Below are positions 51,001 through 59,528 of a DNA stretch of 64,000 nt, one piece after another. Positions within the stretch are counted from its first letter, which is position 1. Every line of letters begins with the position of its first letter. This stretch comes from JACKII01 sp041687435. Its GTDB lineage: Bacteria > Pseudomonadota > Alphaproteobacteria > Bin95. The DNA lies in NCBI GenBank assembly GCA_041687435.1, contig JAWLBX010000019.1, positions 1-64,000 of the forward strand, read 5' to 3'. The notes beneath the pieces were generated by a model. The model was given only the letters and a program-made list of their open reading frames with translations, was not told the DNA's origin and made no database searches. A program made the translations under genes and the position numbers.

Positions 51001-52080
51001 CTATCCCCGACCGGACTGCGTTTTCGGTACGCCGGGATCGGCAGCCTCTGCCCCATCCTTCGCGCGCACATGGTCATAATTCCGCCGGGTGAACCAGAGC
51101 ATGTAATCCATGTACGTGATTGGTTCATATTTCGGCGGGTTATCCGGCGCAGCGCATGTCGGGATGCAGGCCATCGGATAGTCGATTTGCGCGTCGAAGA
51201 AAAACGGAATGGCATACCGGTCCGCGCCCGGATTCCGGTTGATTGCCCGGTGCGGCGTTGACAGGAACCGGTGGTTGGTCCAGCGTCGCAGCATATCGCC
51301 GGAATTCACCACGAACGCGCCTTCGATCACCGGCACGTCGATCCAGTTGCCTTTGGGCGTCCGGATGGACAGGCCCGGCAGGTCTGCCTGCGCCAGCATG
51401 GTCAGGAAGCTGGAATCCGTGTGCGGCGCAAGACCGTACTGGTCCGCCTCCCCCGCCTCGCTGGGCGGATAGTGCGACAGCCGCAGCGTATATTGCGGCT
51501 CGCCGAACGGCTCGTCGAACCAGTCCGCCGGCAGGTCCAGCGCACGGGCATAGACCGGCAGCATTCGCTTGCAGAGGTTTTCCAGCGCGTTCATGTAGGC
51601 AACCGCTGTTGCGCGGAATCCCGGCACATCGTCTTCCGCCGGCCACTGATTGGCGCAGCGGTAGCGTTTGTTGGCGATCACATCCGGATGGTCCGGCGGC
51701 AGGTCGCGCTTCAGAAAGAACGCCTCCACCAAGTTCGGCTTTTTCGCCTGCTCCACCTGGCTGGCGCGGCTGACCGAACTGTTCACCGGCATATAGCCGA
51801 CATTGTGCTCGTTGGCCCGCAAGGCCAGCTTTCGGTCCAGCGGCTGGGCATGAAAGCGTTTGGTGGCCGCAAACACATCCCGAATGAGGGACAGCGGCAC
51901 ATCGTGGCCAGACAAATAGTAAAAGCCGATGTTTTCCAAGGCTTCACGCAATTCGCCGGCCAAAGCATCCAGCGCGTCAGGCTCCCCCCGGAGATAGGGG
52001 CCAACGTCCAAAACAGGGATGGTTTCATCGTCCGCCGGCGGGGCGGAAGGGGCGATCATCGAACCGCTGTCAGGACTCAT
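51001..52080 (-). CDS. isopenicillin N synthase-like 2OG-Fe(II) dioxygenase
   Basis: 359 residues. The DIOX_N half begins ETIPVLDVGPYLRGEP and includes GFYYLSGHDVP. The catalytic half has the iron motif HTD in GLAPHTDSSFLTML, the distal His in LSTPHRAINR, and DRYAIPFFFDA carrying the 2-oxoglutarate Arg region. Bacterial members oxidise diverse small molecules; the substrate is not deducible. The ATG at 52080 (SPDSGSMIAP) is chosen because the open frame further upstream, to 52251, is cysteine-rich and unlike the family. Confidence 0.87.
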   Translation of the reverse strand: MSPDSGSMIAPSAPPADDETIPVLDVGPYLRGEPDALDALAGELREALENIGFYYLSGHDVPLSLIRDVFAATKRFHAQPLDRKLALRANEHNVGYMPVNSSVSRASQVEQAKKPNLVEAFFLKRDLPPDHPDVIANKRYRCANQWPAEDDVPGFRATAVAYMNALENLCKRMLPVYARALDLPADWFDEPFGEPQYTLRLSHYPPSEAGEADQYGLAPHTDSSFLTMLAQADLPGLSIRTPKGNWIDVPVIEGAFVVNSGDMLRRWTNHRFLSTPHRAINRNPGADRYAIPFFFDAQIDYPMACIPTCAAPDNPPKYEPITYMDYMLWFTRRNYDHVRAKDGAEAADPGVPKTQSGRG

Positions 52081-52274
52081 GGCTGCATCCTCCCGATGGC
52101 ATTGGCCGCATTTGCTGCAAAGTATAAGCCCAGCGAAAGAGTCCGGTCCAGGATCGCAGTAACCGCTGCACTTGCACGCGAGGTTCGATAGCGGCATGCT
52201 GCCTCTGAAATTAAGAACAATAAGAGGCTGTTGGCGAGATTCCGCAAACATTGTGGCAAGCCAGCAGCACAGGC

Positions 52275-53009
52275 ATGGAAGAAGAAGCTATGGCGACCCT
52301 AGGCTCCCCCCCGGCCTTGAGTCAGACCGCTCGCCTGTTGCAGCAGTGCGAGCTTTTCGAGTCGCTGAACGGAAGCGATCTCAATGCGTTGGCCCAAGTT
52401 TGCCGAACCCGCCGTGTCGACCGCGGCACGCTGATTTTCGGACGCGGCGAACCGGCGGATTCGATGATGCTGGTCGTTGGCGGCCGCGTGCGCATCAGCT
52501 CGGTTTCGGCAGAGGGGCGGGAGATCATCCTGAACGAGATCGGCCCCGGCCAATCCTTCGGCGAAATTGCCTTACTCGACCGGTCCGAGCGTACGGCAGA
52601 CGCAACCGCGCTCGAAGATACGCAATTGCTGGTGCTCTACCGCCGGGAGTTCGAGCCTTTTCTAAAATCGCGTGTCGATCTTTGCCTGGAATTGATGCGG
52701 CTGCTTTGCCACCGCCTGCGGCGCACCACCGCCCAGGTCGAGGATCTGGCGCTCCGCAGTCTCGAATCCCGTCTCGCCCGCGTGCTGCTGGCCTTGGGTG
52801 AGCAGGCAGGCCAAACGGCCGATCACGGCACCCTCAGCTTCCCCCTGCCGCTCTCGCAAAGGGAATTGGGGGAGATCACCGGCGCCACCCGCGAGAGCAT
52901 CAACAAGACGCTACGGCTGTGGCGTGAACTTGAGCTGGCGGAGCTGCAGGGCAAGGTGTTTCAAATCAAAGACGCCGAAGCGTTTCGCGGCCTCATCGAC
53001 CGGCCTTGA
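52275..53009 (+). CDS. Crp/Fnr-family transcriptional regulator
   Basis: 244 residues (229 if the ATG at 52290 is used, which has GGAAG at better spacing). The N-terminal cyclic-nucleotide-binding-like domain has GEPADSMMLVVGGRVRISS, NEIGPGQSFGEIALLDRSER. The C-terminal winged HTH is LPLSQRELGEITGATRESIN, then KTLRLWREL. It lacks the cysteine cluster of oxygen-sensing Fnr. The recognition helix (TRESINKTL) is Crp-like rather than Fnr-like, so it is probably not the protein that reads the FNR-type box at 32730. It is divergent from the dioxygenase and upstream of phnM. Confidence 0.9.
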   Translation: MEEEAMATLGSPPALSQTARLLQQCELFESLNGSDLNALAQVCRTRRVDRGTLIFGRGEPADSMMLVVGGRVRISSVSAEGREIILNEIGPGQSFGEIALLDRSERTADATALEDTQLLVLYRREFEPFLKSRVDLCLELMRLLCHRLRRTTAQVEDLALRSLESRLARVLLALGEQAGQTADHGTLSFPLPLSQRELGEITGATRESINKTLRLWRELELAELQGKVFQIKDAEAFRGLIDRP

Positions 53010-53137
53010 TTGCCCCTGCCCTCTCCGGCCTGTCATCCTCCGGTCATAGAACGCTGATACCTTGCAACTCTTGGGTGACCGGGGCTTGCCTGAAGCCAGC
53101 GCCGCAAAACCCTCCAGCTATCCGAATATAAATACTG

Positions 53138-54277
53138 ATGAACGAGCTCTTACTAAACAACGCGCAATTGGTGCTGCCGGCCGAGGTCGCCCGCGGTCAT
53201 GTTCACATCCGAAATGGTGTGATCCAGAGCATTGATCATGGCAACGCCGCATCGCCGGGCATCGACCTGGATGGTGATTACCTTGTGCCCGGCCTGGTCG
53301 AATTGCATACCGATAATCTGGAAAAGCATGTCACGCCGCGCCCGAATGCGGCCTGGCCAATGCGCCCTGCCGTGCTGGCGCACGATGCGCAGGTCGCAGC
53401 CGCAGGCATTACAACCGTTTTCGACGCAATCGCTCTTGGCGACGTGCTGCCGGTCAGTTTCCGCACGGAGAACCTGGGCGCGATGGCGGAGGGGATCGAG
53501 GCGGCCGGCGCAGCCGGCCTGCTGCGTGCGGAGCACTTTCTGCATCTGCGCTGCGAGGTCTGCTATCCCACCCTGCCGGATTTGCTGGCGCAAACCATCG
53601 ACCGGCCGATTGTCCGCTTCGCATCCGTGATGGACCATACGCCAGGCCAGCGCCAATTCGTTTCGATGGAGAAGTATGCCGCCTACTACCAGGCCAAGCA
53701 CAACCTTTCCGACCAGGAATTCGCGGAGTTTGTCGAGGCACGTTGCACCGAACAGCGGCTCTATGCGCAAAAGCACCGGCAACTGGTGGTCGATGCCTGC
53801 CACGCCCGCAACATTCCACTGGCAAGCCACGACGATGCCACCGCAGCCCATGTGCAGGAAGCCGTGCGCGATGGCGTGGTCGTTGCCGAATTCCCGACCA
53901 CGGTTGAAGCTGCGGAAGCCTCCAAACGGTATGGAATGGGTGTGATGATGGGCGCACCGAATCTCATCCGCGGCGGCTCCCATTCCGGCAATGTCTCCGC
54001 CCGCGATCTCGCGAGCCGCGGCCTGGTCGACATCCTGTCCAGCGACTATGTGCCAACCAGCCTGCTGCCGGCCGCCTTCCTGATGGCGCAGGTGGTGGAC
54101 GGGATCGACCTGCCGCACGCGATCCGGACCGTTTCTGCCGATCCGGCCGCCCGCGTCGGCCTCGCCGACCGGGGCGAGATCGCACCGGGCAAGCGCGCCG
54201 ATCTCGTGCATGTGCGCAACACCCCAGCTGGCCCTGCGGTCATCGCCGTCTGGCGCCAAGGAAACCGTGTCCTATGA
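53138..54277 (+). CDS. phnM: alpha-D-ribose 1-methylphosphonate 5-triphosphate diphosphatase
   Basis: 379 residues, an amidohydrolase-superfamily enzyme. It carries GDYLVPGLVELHTDNLEKHV (metal site), ASVMDHTPGQRQF, LASHDDATAAHVQEA and the C-terminal VGLADRGEIAPGKRADLVHV. In the C-P lyase pathway PhnM removes pyrophosphate from the ribose 1-phosphonate triphosphate intermediate. The other core genes (phnG-L) are missing from the window. The TGA overlaps the ATG of the HD-domain gene, so the two are translationally coupled. Confidence 0.92.
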   Translation: MNELLLNNAQLVLPAEVARGHVHIRNGVIQSIDHGNAASPGIDLDGDYLVPGLVELHTDNLEKHVTPRPNAAWPMRPAVLAHDAQVAAAGITTVFDAIALGDVLPVSFRTENLGAMAEGIEAAGAAGLLRAEHFLHLRCEVCYPTLPDLLAQTIDRPIVRFASVMDHTPGQRQFVSMEKYAAYYQAKHNLSDQEFAEFVEARCTEQRLYAQKHRQLVVDACHARNIPLASHDDATAAHVQEAVRDGVVVAEFPTTVEAAEASKRYGMGVMMGAPNLIRGGSHSGNVSARDLASRGLVDILSSDYVPTSLLPAAFLMAQVVDGIDLPHAIRTVSADPAARVGLADRGEIAPGKRADLVHVRNTPAGPAVIAVWRQGNRVL

Positions 54278-54828
54278 CCAAAACCGCAGAGCTCGATACC
54301 ATTTTGGCCCTGCTAGCCACACGCGGCGGCGAGCAATATGGCCAGGAAGCGGTCAGCCAACTGGAACACGCGCTGCAGGCCGCGGCGCTGGCAGAGGCTG
54401 CCGGCGCATCCTCCGCACTCATCACCGCCGCCCTGTTCCACGACATCGGCCACCTGACCGACTCCGAATTCGAGCCTGCCCTGACTCGTGGCAAGGACCG
54501 CTGGCACGAGGATCTGGGCGCCGACCATCTTGCCCGCCTCTATGGCCCGGAAGTGACCGAACCGATCCGGCTGCACGTGCCAGCGAAACGCTATCTCTGC
54601 GCTGTCGACCCGGACTATAAAGCGACGCTCTCGCCCACCTCGATCAAAACACTCGACATCCAGGGCGGGCCGTTCGAAACCTCGGAAGTGCGCGCTTTCA
54701 TCGAACGCCCGCATGCCAGAGCCGCCCTGCAGCTCCGCCGCTGGGACGATAGGGCCAAGGCACCGAATGCCGACACGCCGGACCTCGACCATTTCCGGAC
54801 CTATGCGATCGCAGCGCTGAAACACTAG
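54274..54828 (+). CDS. HD-domain phosphonate-associated oxygenase, PhnZ-like
   Basis: 184 residues. The HD-domain metal ligands are His32 (QLEHALQ), His56-Asp57 (FHDIGH), His60 and His78 (RWHEDLGADH). Residues Tyr22 and Glu25 occupy the same spacing as the Tyr/Glu lid pair of PhnZ, the mixed-valent di-iron oxygenase that cleaves the C-P bond of 2-amino-1-hydroxyethylphosphonate. It matches the HDIG protein associated with phosphonate degradation operons. It overlaps phnM by four bases (ATGA). No PhnY-type hydroxylase gene is adjacent, so PhnZ chemistry is inferred, not shown. Confidence 0.82.
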   Translation: MTKTAELDTILALLATRGGEQYGQEAVSQLEHALQAAALAEAAGASSALITAALFHDIGHLTDSEFEPALTRGKDRWHEDLGADHLARLYGPEVTEPIRLHVPAKRYLCAVDPDYKATLSPTSIKTLDIQGGPFETSEVRAFIERPHARAALQLRRWDDRAKAPNADTPDLDHFRTYAIAALKH

Positions 54829-54896
54829 CATCACCGGACTTTACGCTCTAGCTTGAGCCTCCATTCACCGCGCGAACCGGAGGAGGACCGTCAACC

Positions 54897-56117
54897 GTGG
54901 CCCGTCTCGAAGATTTGCCGCCGGAATTTGCCCGGCATTTGGCAGAACTGCCATGCCCGGATATGAGCGAAACAGCCTGCGTGGCCGGCCCACCGCTATC
55001 ACAGCGCCGCGTCGCCATCATCTCCACCGCCGGCCTTGGCCGCAAGAGCGAGGGCGGCTTCAACCCCGGCGATGCGGACTACCGCGTGATCCCGGCCGCC
55101 CTGCCGGCTGCGGACCTGACCATGAGCCATATCTCGGTCAATTACGACCGCACCGGCTTTCAGGAAGACATCAATATTGCCTTCCCCATCGACCGGCTGC
55201 GGGAAATGGCGGCTTCAGACGAGATCGGCTCTGTCGCGGATTATCACTACTCGTTTATGGGTGCAACCGACCCGGCAGAAATGAAGCCCGCGGTCGAAAG
55301 CCTGATAGGGCCGCTCAAGGCCGATCAGGTTGATGCCGTTGTCCTGATCCCGGTTTGACCGAACTGCACTCGCGCCGTGAGCGCGATCGGTCACTACCTG
55401 GAAGCCGCCGGCCTGCCCACCGTCTCGATCAGCCTGATCCGTCTGCATTCAGAGAAAATGCACCCGCCGCGGGCGCTCTGGGTGCCGTATGAATTGGGCC
55501 GGCCGTTGGGCGTGCCCAACGACGCCGCCTTTCAAACCCGTGTCCTTCGCGCCGCACTAGCGCTGTTGGAGCGCACCGATGGTCCGATCCTGGAGGACCA
55601 TAGCGAGGACGCGCCGAATCGCGCCAAGGATGATGCGGACGACGGCATGTTCTGCCCCGTCAGCTTTCCACCTCCAGCAGCTGACGAAAGCCCCTCAGCG
55701 ATCCTGAAGCGGGAAATCTCAGGCCTGAAGCCCTGGCAGGCGCTGGCTGTGGAGCGGCGTGGGCGGACAACCACCATCCAATCAGGCCTTGCCATCGAGG
55801 CGATTGCCGACCATTTCGCCGCTATGGCCGAGGGCACGGCGCCGGCGGGCTCAACGCTGGAAGGGGTGCCTCCTGCCGAAGCCTTCAAGAGAATGCTCGA
55901 CGACCTGCTCGCCTTCTATCAGGAGGCCGCGACCGCCCAGCCAGGGCAGACCGCAAGCCATGCCGAGGTTTCTGTCTGGTTCTGGGGGGAAACGCAGGCC
56001 GGAAAACTCCTGTTGGCCTGTCGGGACCGGGCGCGGGAGGGCGAATACGCGGATTTGCGGTTCATTACCGAACGGCTAATGATCCCGCGGGTCGCCCGGG
56101 AAAAGCTCAATCTGTAG
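54897..56117 (+). CDS. GrdB/PrdB-family selenoprotein with an in-frame TGA (selenocysteine) codon
   Basis: Reads as one 406-residue protein with Sec at residue 154 (TGA 55356-55358). A GTG start at 54897 follows the strong site GGAGGAGGA. Before the TGA is VDAVVLIPV; after it, in the same frame, PNCTRAVSAIGHYLEAAGLP and then SEKMHPPRALWVPYELGRPLG. This is the selenocysteine region of the glycine/sarcosine/betaine reductase B family, with the redox motif UPNC (UxxC) and the CTR residues as in GrdB. A SECIS-like hairpin starts at the TGA. The C-terminal 170 residues match no domain I recognise. Standard calling would give two ORFs (54897-55358 and 55377-56117). The gene follows the phnM/PhnZ-like pair by 68 bases and overlaps rmuC's end by 11. 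The substrate is unknown. Confidence 0.88.
55356..55393 (+). promoter_or_regulatory. bacterial SECIS-like hairpin at the Sec codon
   Basis: The TGA itself begins the lower stem: TGACCGA (55356-55362) pairs with TCGGTCA (55387-55393), 7 bp. A 7-base bulge (ACTGCAC, 55363-55369) follows, then a 6-bp upper stem TCGCGC (55370-55375) / GCGCGA (55381-55386) and a CGTGA loop (55376-55380). The apical loop starts 18 bases after the TGA and has G at its second position, meeting the usual bacterial SECIS rules for SelB binding. Confidence 0.82.
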
Positions 56118-57156
56118 CTGACCGGGAGGGCCCCCCGTTCGCAGTGCTCGCGGCAGCCGCCCCTTCCCCGCCCGCAAACGCCTTGCCGGCCAGGGCCAGG
56201 GCATCGGCGCGGCGCATGACCGCCTGCAAATCCTCGCCGAGCCGCGACCAGTCGCGCTGTGCCTTCGCTGCCAGGTCGGCCAGCGCCACTGCATCGTCCG
56301 ACAGTTGCCGCGCCTGCGCCTGCAACGCCGCCGCATTGCCCGCAAAGTGCACATCGCGCAGCACCGCCGCCAGCGTGTTCAGCAACGGCCAGAGCGTACC
56401 GGGCGAGACCATGAACACCCGCGCCCGCTGCGCTGCCTCCACCACACCGCGGCAATCGCTGTGGACGGCGGCGAACACCGCCTCCGAGGGCAGGAACATC
56501 AAGGCGAAGTCTGCGGTTTCGCCGACGCGAATGTATTTGCTGGCAATTGCATTCACATGGGCCGCCACGTCCCGCTGAAACCGCCGCTGCGCGACAGCCG
56601 CCGCCTTCGCATCCCCCACCGCCGCGCGCCATGCCTGATAGCCTTCCAGCGGAAATTTCGCATCCACCGCAACCGGGCCGGGCGGCGACGGCATGTCGAT
56701 CAGGCAGTCGGCGCGGTAGGGTCCGACCACGGCCTGCATCTGATAGGCGGATGCGGGCAGCAGGTCGGCCACCAAACGCTCCAGCTGTGCCTCACCGAAC
56801 GCGCCGCGCGCCTGTTTGTTGTCGAGCACACCCTGGAGCGCGCCGAGCGCCTGCCCGACGCCATCCTGCTGGCGGGCCAGCCCGGCGAGCCGCTCACGCA
56901 GAGCCGCGGCATCGGCAGCGCTGCGCCGCTCGCCAGCCGATGCCCGCTCCGTCACGCGGTCGAACGCCTGGGCGAGCACCTGCGTCAACGCACGTTCCTG
57001 CGCTTGCAGGCGCTGCTCCAGCGCTGCATCCAGACCGCCGCCACGGCGGCCGATACGGCCCGACAGAAAGGCTACAAGTAGCGCCGCTGCAACGGCCAGC
57101 CAGGGCCATGCTTCGCTCAGCAGCAGATCGATTGAAGGCCACGCGATGGTCTGCAT
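56107..57156 (-). CDS. rmuC: DNA recombination protein RmuC homologue
   Basis: 349 residues. An N-terminal membrane helix (WPWLAVAAALLVAFLSG) is followed by a coiled coil (ALEQRLQAQERALTQVLAQA) and the RmuC nuclease-like domain: GAFGEAQLERLVADLLP, VDAKFPLEGYQAW, FALMFLPSEAVF and VSPGTLWPLLNT. RmuC limits inversions between short inverted repeats in E. coli. The last 11 bases overlap the end of the convergent selenoprotein gene. It is divergent from def with 62 bases between. Confidence 0.92.
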   Translation of the reverse strand: MQTIAWPSIDLLLSEAWPWLAVAAALLVAFLSGRIGRRGGGLDAALEQRLQAQERALTQVLAQAFDRVTERASAGERRSAADAAALRERLAGLARQQDGVGQALGALQGVLDNKQARGAFGEAQLERLVADLLPASAYQMQAVVGPYRADCLIDMPSPPGPVAVDAKFPLEGYQAWRAAVGDAKAAAVAQRRFQRDVAAHVNAIASKYIRVGETADFALMFLPSEAVFAAVHSDCRGVVEAAQRARVFMVSPGTLWPLLNTLAAVLRDVHFAGNAAALQAQARQLSDDAVALADLAAKAQRDWSRLGEDLQAVMRRADALALAGKAFAGGEGAAAASTANGGPSRSATD

Positions 57157-57218
57157 CCTTGACCCGAGGGGATTCCCACCATAGCTAGCAACAGATTCGC
57201 TTGAAGGAACCCAGAGGA

Positions 57219-57782
57219 ATGTCTTTGTTGCCTATCGTCATCGCACCCGACCGGCGGCTGAAAACGCCATGCAAGCCGGTCGAGCAGATCGACGATTCCA
57301 TTCGCAGCCTGCTGCAGAACATGCTGGACACCATGTATGATGCCCCCGGAATCGGCCTTGCCGCGCCACAGGTCGGCAGCGACCGGCGCGTGATCGTGGT
57401 CGATGTCGCGCGTGAGGACGAAGAGCCGCAGCCCTATTCCATGATCAATCCGGAAATCACCTGGGCCTCTGACGAGTTGATTTTGATGAGCGAGGGTTGC
57501 CTGTCGCTTCCGGAAATTTACGTCGACGTGGAACGGCCCGACAAAGTGCGGGTCGCCTATCAGGACGAAAACGCGGCGGAACACGAGATCGAAGCCGACG
57601 GCCTGTTCGCGCGCTGCATTCAGCACGAAATCGACCATCTCGACGGCGTGTTGCACGTCGACTACCTCAGCCGAATCAAACGGGACTTGGTGCTGCGCAA
57701 GCTGGCCAAACAGAAACCCGCCCTTCTGGCCGAGCAGGCCGAGAGACGGGACGGAAAACAGCCCCAGAAAAAGGCATCGTAA
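57219..57782 (+). CDS. def: peptide deformylase
   Basis: 187 residues. All three deformylase motifs are present: GIGLAAPQVG, EGCLSLP (metal Cys), and QHEIDHLDG (HExxH). It removes the formyl group from nascent N-terminal formylmethionine. The ATG at 57219 has AAGGAA upstream; the open frame could begin at a TTG six codons earlier, which is less likely. It heads the def-fmt-truA operon, with fmt 9 bases downstream. Confidence 0.97.
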   Translation: MSLLPIVIAPDRRLKTPCKPVEQIDDSIRSLLQNMLDTMYDAPGIGLAAPQVGSDRRVIVVDVAREDEEPQPYSMINPEITWASDELILMSEGCLSLPEIYVDVERPDKVRVAYQDENAAEHEIEADGLFARCIQHEIDHLDGVLHVDYLSRIKRDLVLRKLAKQKPALLAEQAERRDGKQPQKKAS

Positions 57783-57791
57783 GCAAAGTCT

Positions 57792-58724
57792 ATGGCATTG
57801 CGCATCGTCTACATGGGCACGCCCGACTTTGCCGTCGGGCCGCTGGCCGCCCTCCTGGAAGCCGGGCATGAGGTTTGCTGCGTCTACTCGCAGCCGCCAC
57901 GCCCGGCCGGGCGCGGCCATAAGCTGCGGCCGAGCCCTGTCCATGCATTTGCGGAAAGCTGCGGCATTGAAGTGCGGACACCCCAACGCCTGCGCACACC
58001 GGAAGACCAGGCGGCGTTTTCCGCTCTCAACGCGGACGTTGCTGTGGTGGCAGCCTACGGCCTGCTTCTGCCGAAGCCGGTGCTGGAAGCACCCGGGCAC
58101 GGCTGCATCAACATCCACGCCTCTCTGCTGCCACGTTGGCGCGGCGCGGCGCCGATCCAGCACGCCATCCTGGCGGGAGACAGCCAAAGCGGCGTCACAG
58201 TCATGCAGATGGACGAGGGGCTCGACACCGGCGATATGCTGCTCTGGGAGGCCACGCCGATCACGGCAGAGACCACGGCAACCAGCCTGCACGATGCATT
58301 GGCCGCGCTTGGCTCGCGGCTGATCGTAGAGGCGATGGCGCGGCTGGAAGCCGGCACGCTGACCGCCACGCCGCAGCCTTCGGATGGCGTCACCTACGCG
58401 GCAAAGCTGAGCCGGGAGGATGGCCGCCTTGACTGGCGCCGCGCCGCATCTGAACTGGAACGTCAAGTTCGCGCTTTAACCCCCTGGCCTGGTGCCTGGT
58501 TTTTCCATCGCGATACGGTGCTCAAAGTCTCCGCTGCCGAGGTGATTCCGAATGCCAGTGGAAGCCCCGGCATGGTTCTGGACGACCGGCTGACCATCGC
58601 CTGCGGTACCGGCGGCCTTCGGCCTGTCCGTATTCAGCGGCCCGGCAAGGCTCCGATGGCCCCCGCCGATCTGCTGCGCGGGTATGAACTGCCGGCGGGG
58701 ACCATTCTGGACCTGCCGGGCTGA
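57792..58724 (+). CDS. fmt: methionyl-tRNA formyltransferase
   Basis: 310 residues. It formylates initiator Met-tRNA with 10-formyltetrahydrofolate. The N-terminal transferase domain begins ALRIVYMGTPDFAVGPLAAL and contains the catalytic set Asn-His...Asp in INIHASLLPRWRGAAPIQ and MQMDEGLDTGDML. The C-terminal tRNA-binding domain has LDWRRAASELERQVRALTPW. It is 9 bases after def and 9 bases before truA. Confidence 0.97.
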   Translation: MALRIVYMGTPDFAVGPLAALLEAGHEVCCVYSQPPRPAGRGHKLRPSPVHAFAESCGIEVRTPQRLRTPEDQAAFSALNADVAVVAAYGLLLPKPVLEAPGHGCINIHASLLPRWRGAAPIQHAILAGDSQSGVTVMQMDEGLDTGDMLLWEATPITAETTATSLHDALAALGSRLIVEAMARLEAGTLTATPQPSDGVTYAAKLSREDGRLDWRRAASELERQVRALTPWPGAWFFHRDTVLKVSAAEVIPNASGSPGMVLDDRLTIACGTGGLRPVRIQRPGKAPMAPADLLRGYELPAGTILDLPG

Positions 58725-58733
58725 CGCCATTTC

Positions 58734-59528
58734 ATGCCCCGCTACCGCCTTACCATCGAATACCACGGCGGCGCCTTCGCCGGCTTTCAGCGTCAGGATG
58801 GCGTGGAAACAGTGCAGGGCCATTTGGAAGCGGCTTTTGCCAAACTCGACGGCGGGCCGGTCACGGTCCATTGTGCCGGCCGCACGGACTCCGGTGTGCA
58901 TGCCGCCGGCCAAGTCATTCACATCGATTTGCACCAGAGCCGCCCGGCGTGGATCGTGCAAAACGCGATCAATCACCTGGTCCGCCCGGCCCTGATTTCC
59001 GTTATTGACTGCGCCCTCGCCCGCCCGGACTTCGATGCACGCCGCAGCGCCATCGGCCGGGCCTATCGCTACCGCATTTTGAACCGGCGGGCGCCGCCGG
59101 CGATGGAGCGCGGTTTGGTCTGGCATGTCGGCACTCCGCTGGATGCGGAGGCTATGCACGCGGCCGCCCAACGGTTGGTCGGTCGGCACGATTTCACCAG
59201 CTTCCGGGCGTCACAATGTCAGGCAAAATCACCGGTCAAAACGCTGGACCGGCTGGATGTCACCCGCCATGGCGAGGAAATCTGGATCGAGGCGGCGGCG
59301 CGCAGCTTTCTGCACAACCAAATCCGGATTTTCACGGGCACGCTCAAATTGGTCGGAGACGGCAAATGGACGCCGGAGGGTTTGGCAACTGCACTCGCCG
59401 CCCGCAACCGCGAAGCTGCCGGGCCAACCGCCCCGCCAACGGGATTGTGCTTCCTGCAAGTGCTCTATCCGCCGGAAGCCCTGCTACCCCCCGATGATGC
59501 TCTGAACCGCGAACAGAACCAGCGATAA
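58734..59528 (+). CDS. truA: tRNA pseudouridine(38-40) synthase
   Basis: 264 residues. The N-terminus is PRYRLTIEYHGGAFAGFQRQ and the catalytic Asp52 is in CAGRTDSGVHAAGQV. The second conserved region is FLHNQIRIFTGTLKLVGDG. TruA isomerises uridines 38-40 in the tRNA anticodon arm. Its last 45 bases overlap the convergent membrane-protein gene at 59484, so the ends of the two genes share sequence. Confidence 0.96.
   Translation: MPRYRLTIEYHGGAFAGFQRQDGVETVQGHLEAAFAKLDGGPVTVHCAGRTDSGVHAAGQVIHIDLHQSRPAWIVQNAINHLVRPALISVIDCALARPDFDARRSAIGRAYRYRILNRRAPPAMERGLVWHVGTPLDAEAMHAAAQRLVGRHDFTSFRASQCQAKSPVKTLDRLDVTRHGEEIWIEAAARSFLHNQIRIFTGTLKLVGDGKWTPEGLATALAARNREAAGPTAPPTGLCFLQVLYPPEALLPPDDALNREQNQR

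Noticed and set aside
52275..53009. This regulator as the Fnr that binds the box at 32730
   Set aside because: It lacks the N-terminal cysteine cluster and the E-x-x-S-R recognition helix of Fnr/FixK; the helix is Crp-like.
55377..56117. Separate gene starting at GTG 55377 after the TGA
   Set aside because: No ribosome site precedes it, it would begin in the middle of the conserved PNCTRAVSAIG motif, and it is exactly in frame with the upstream half. Sec read-through explains both halves better than two genes.
54897..56117. Pseudogene by nonsense mutation
   Set aside because: Only one stop, always TGA, at the exact family Sec position, with a SECIS-like hairpin and a SelD gene in the window; the rest of the frame shows no decay.
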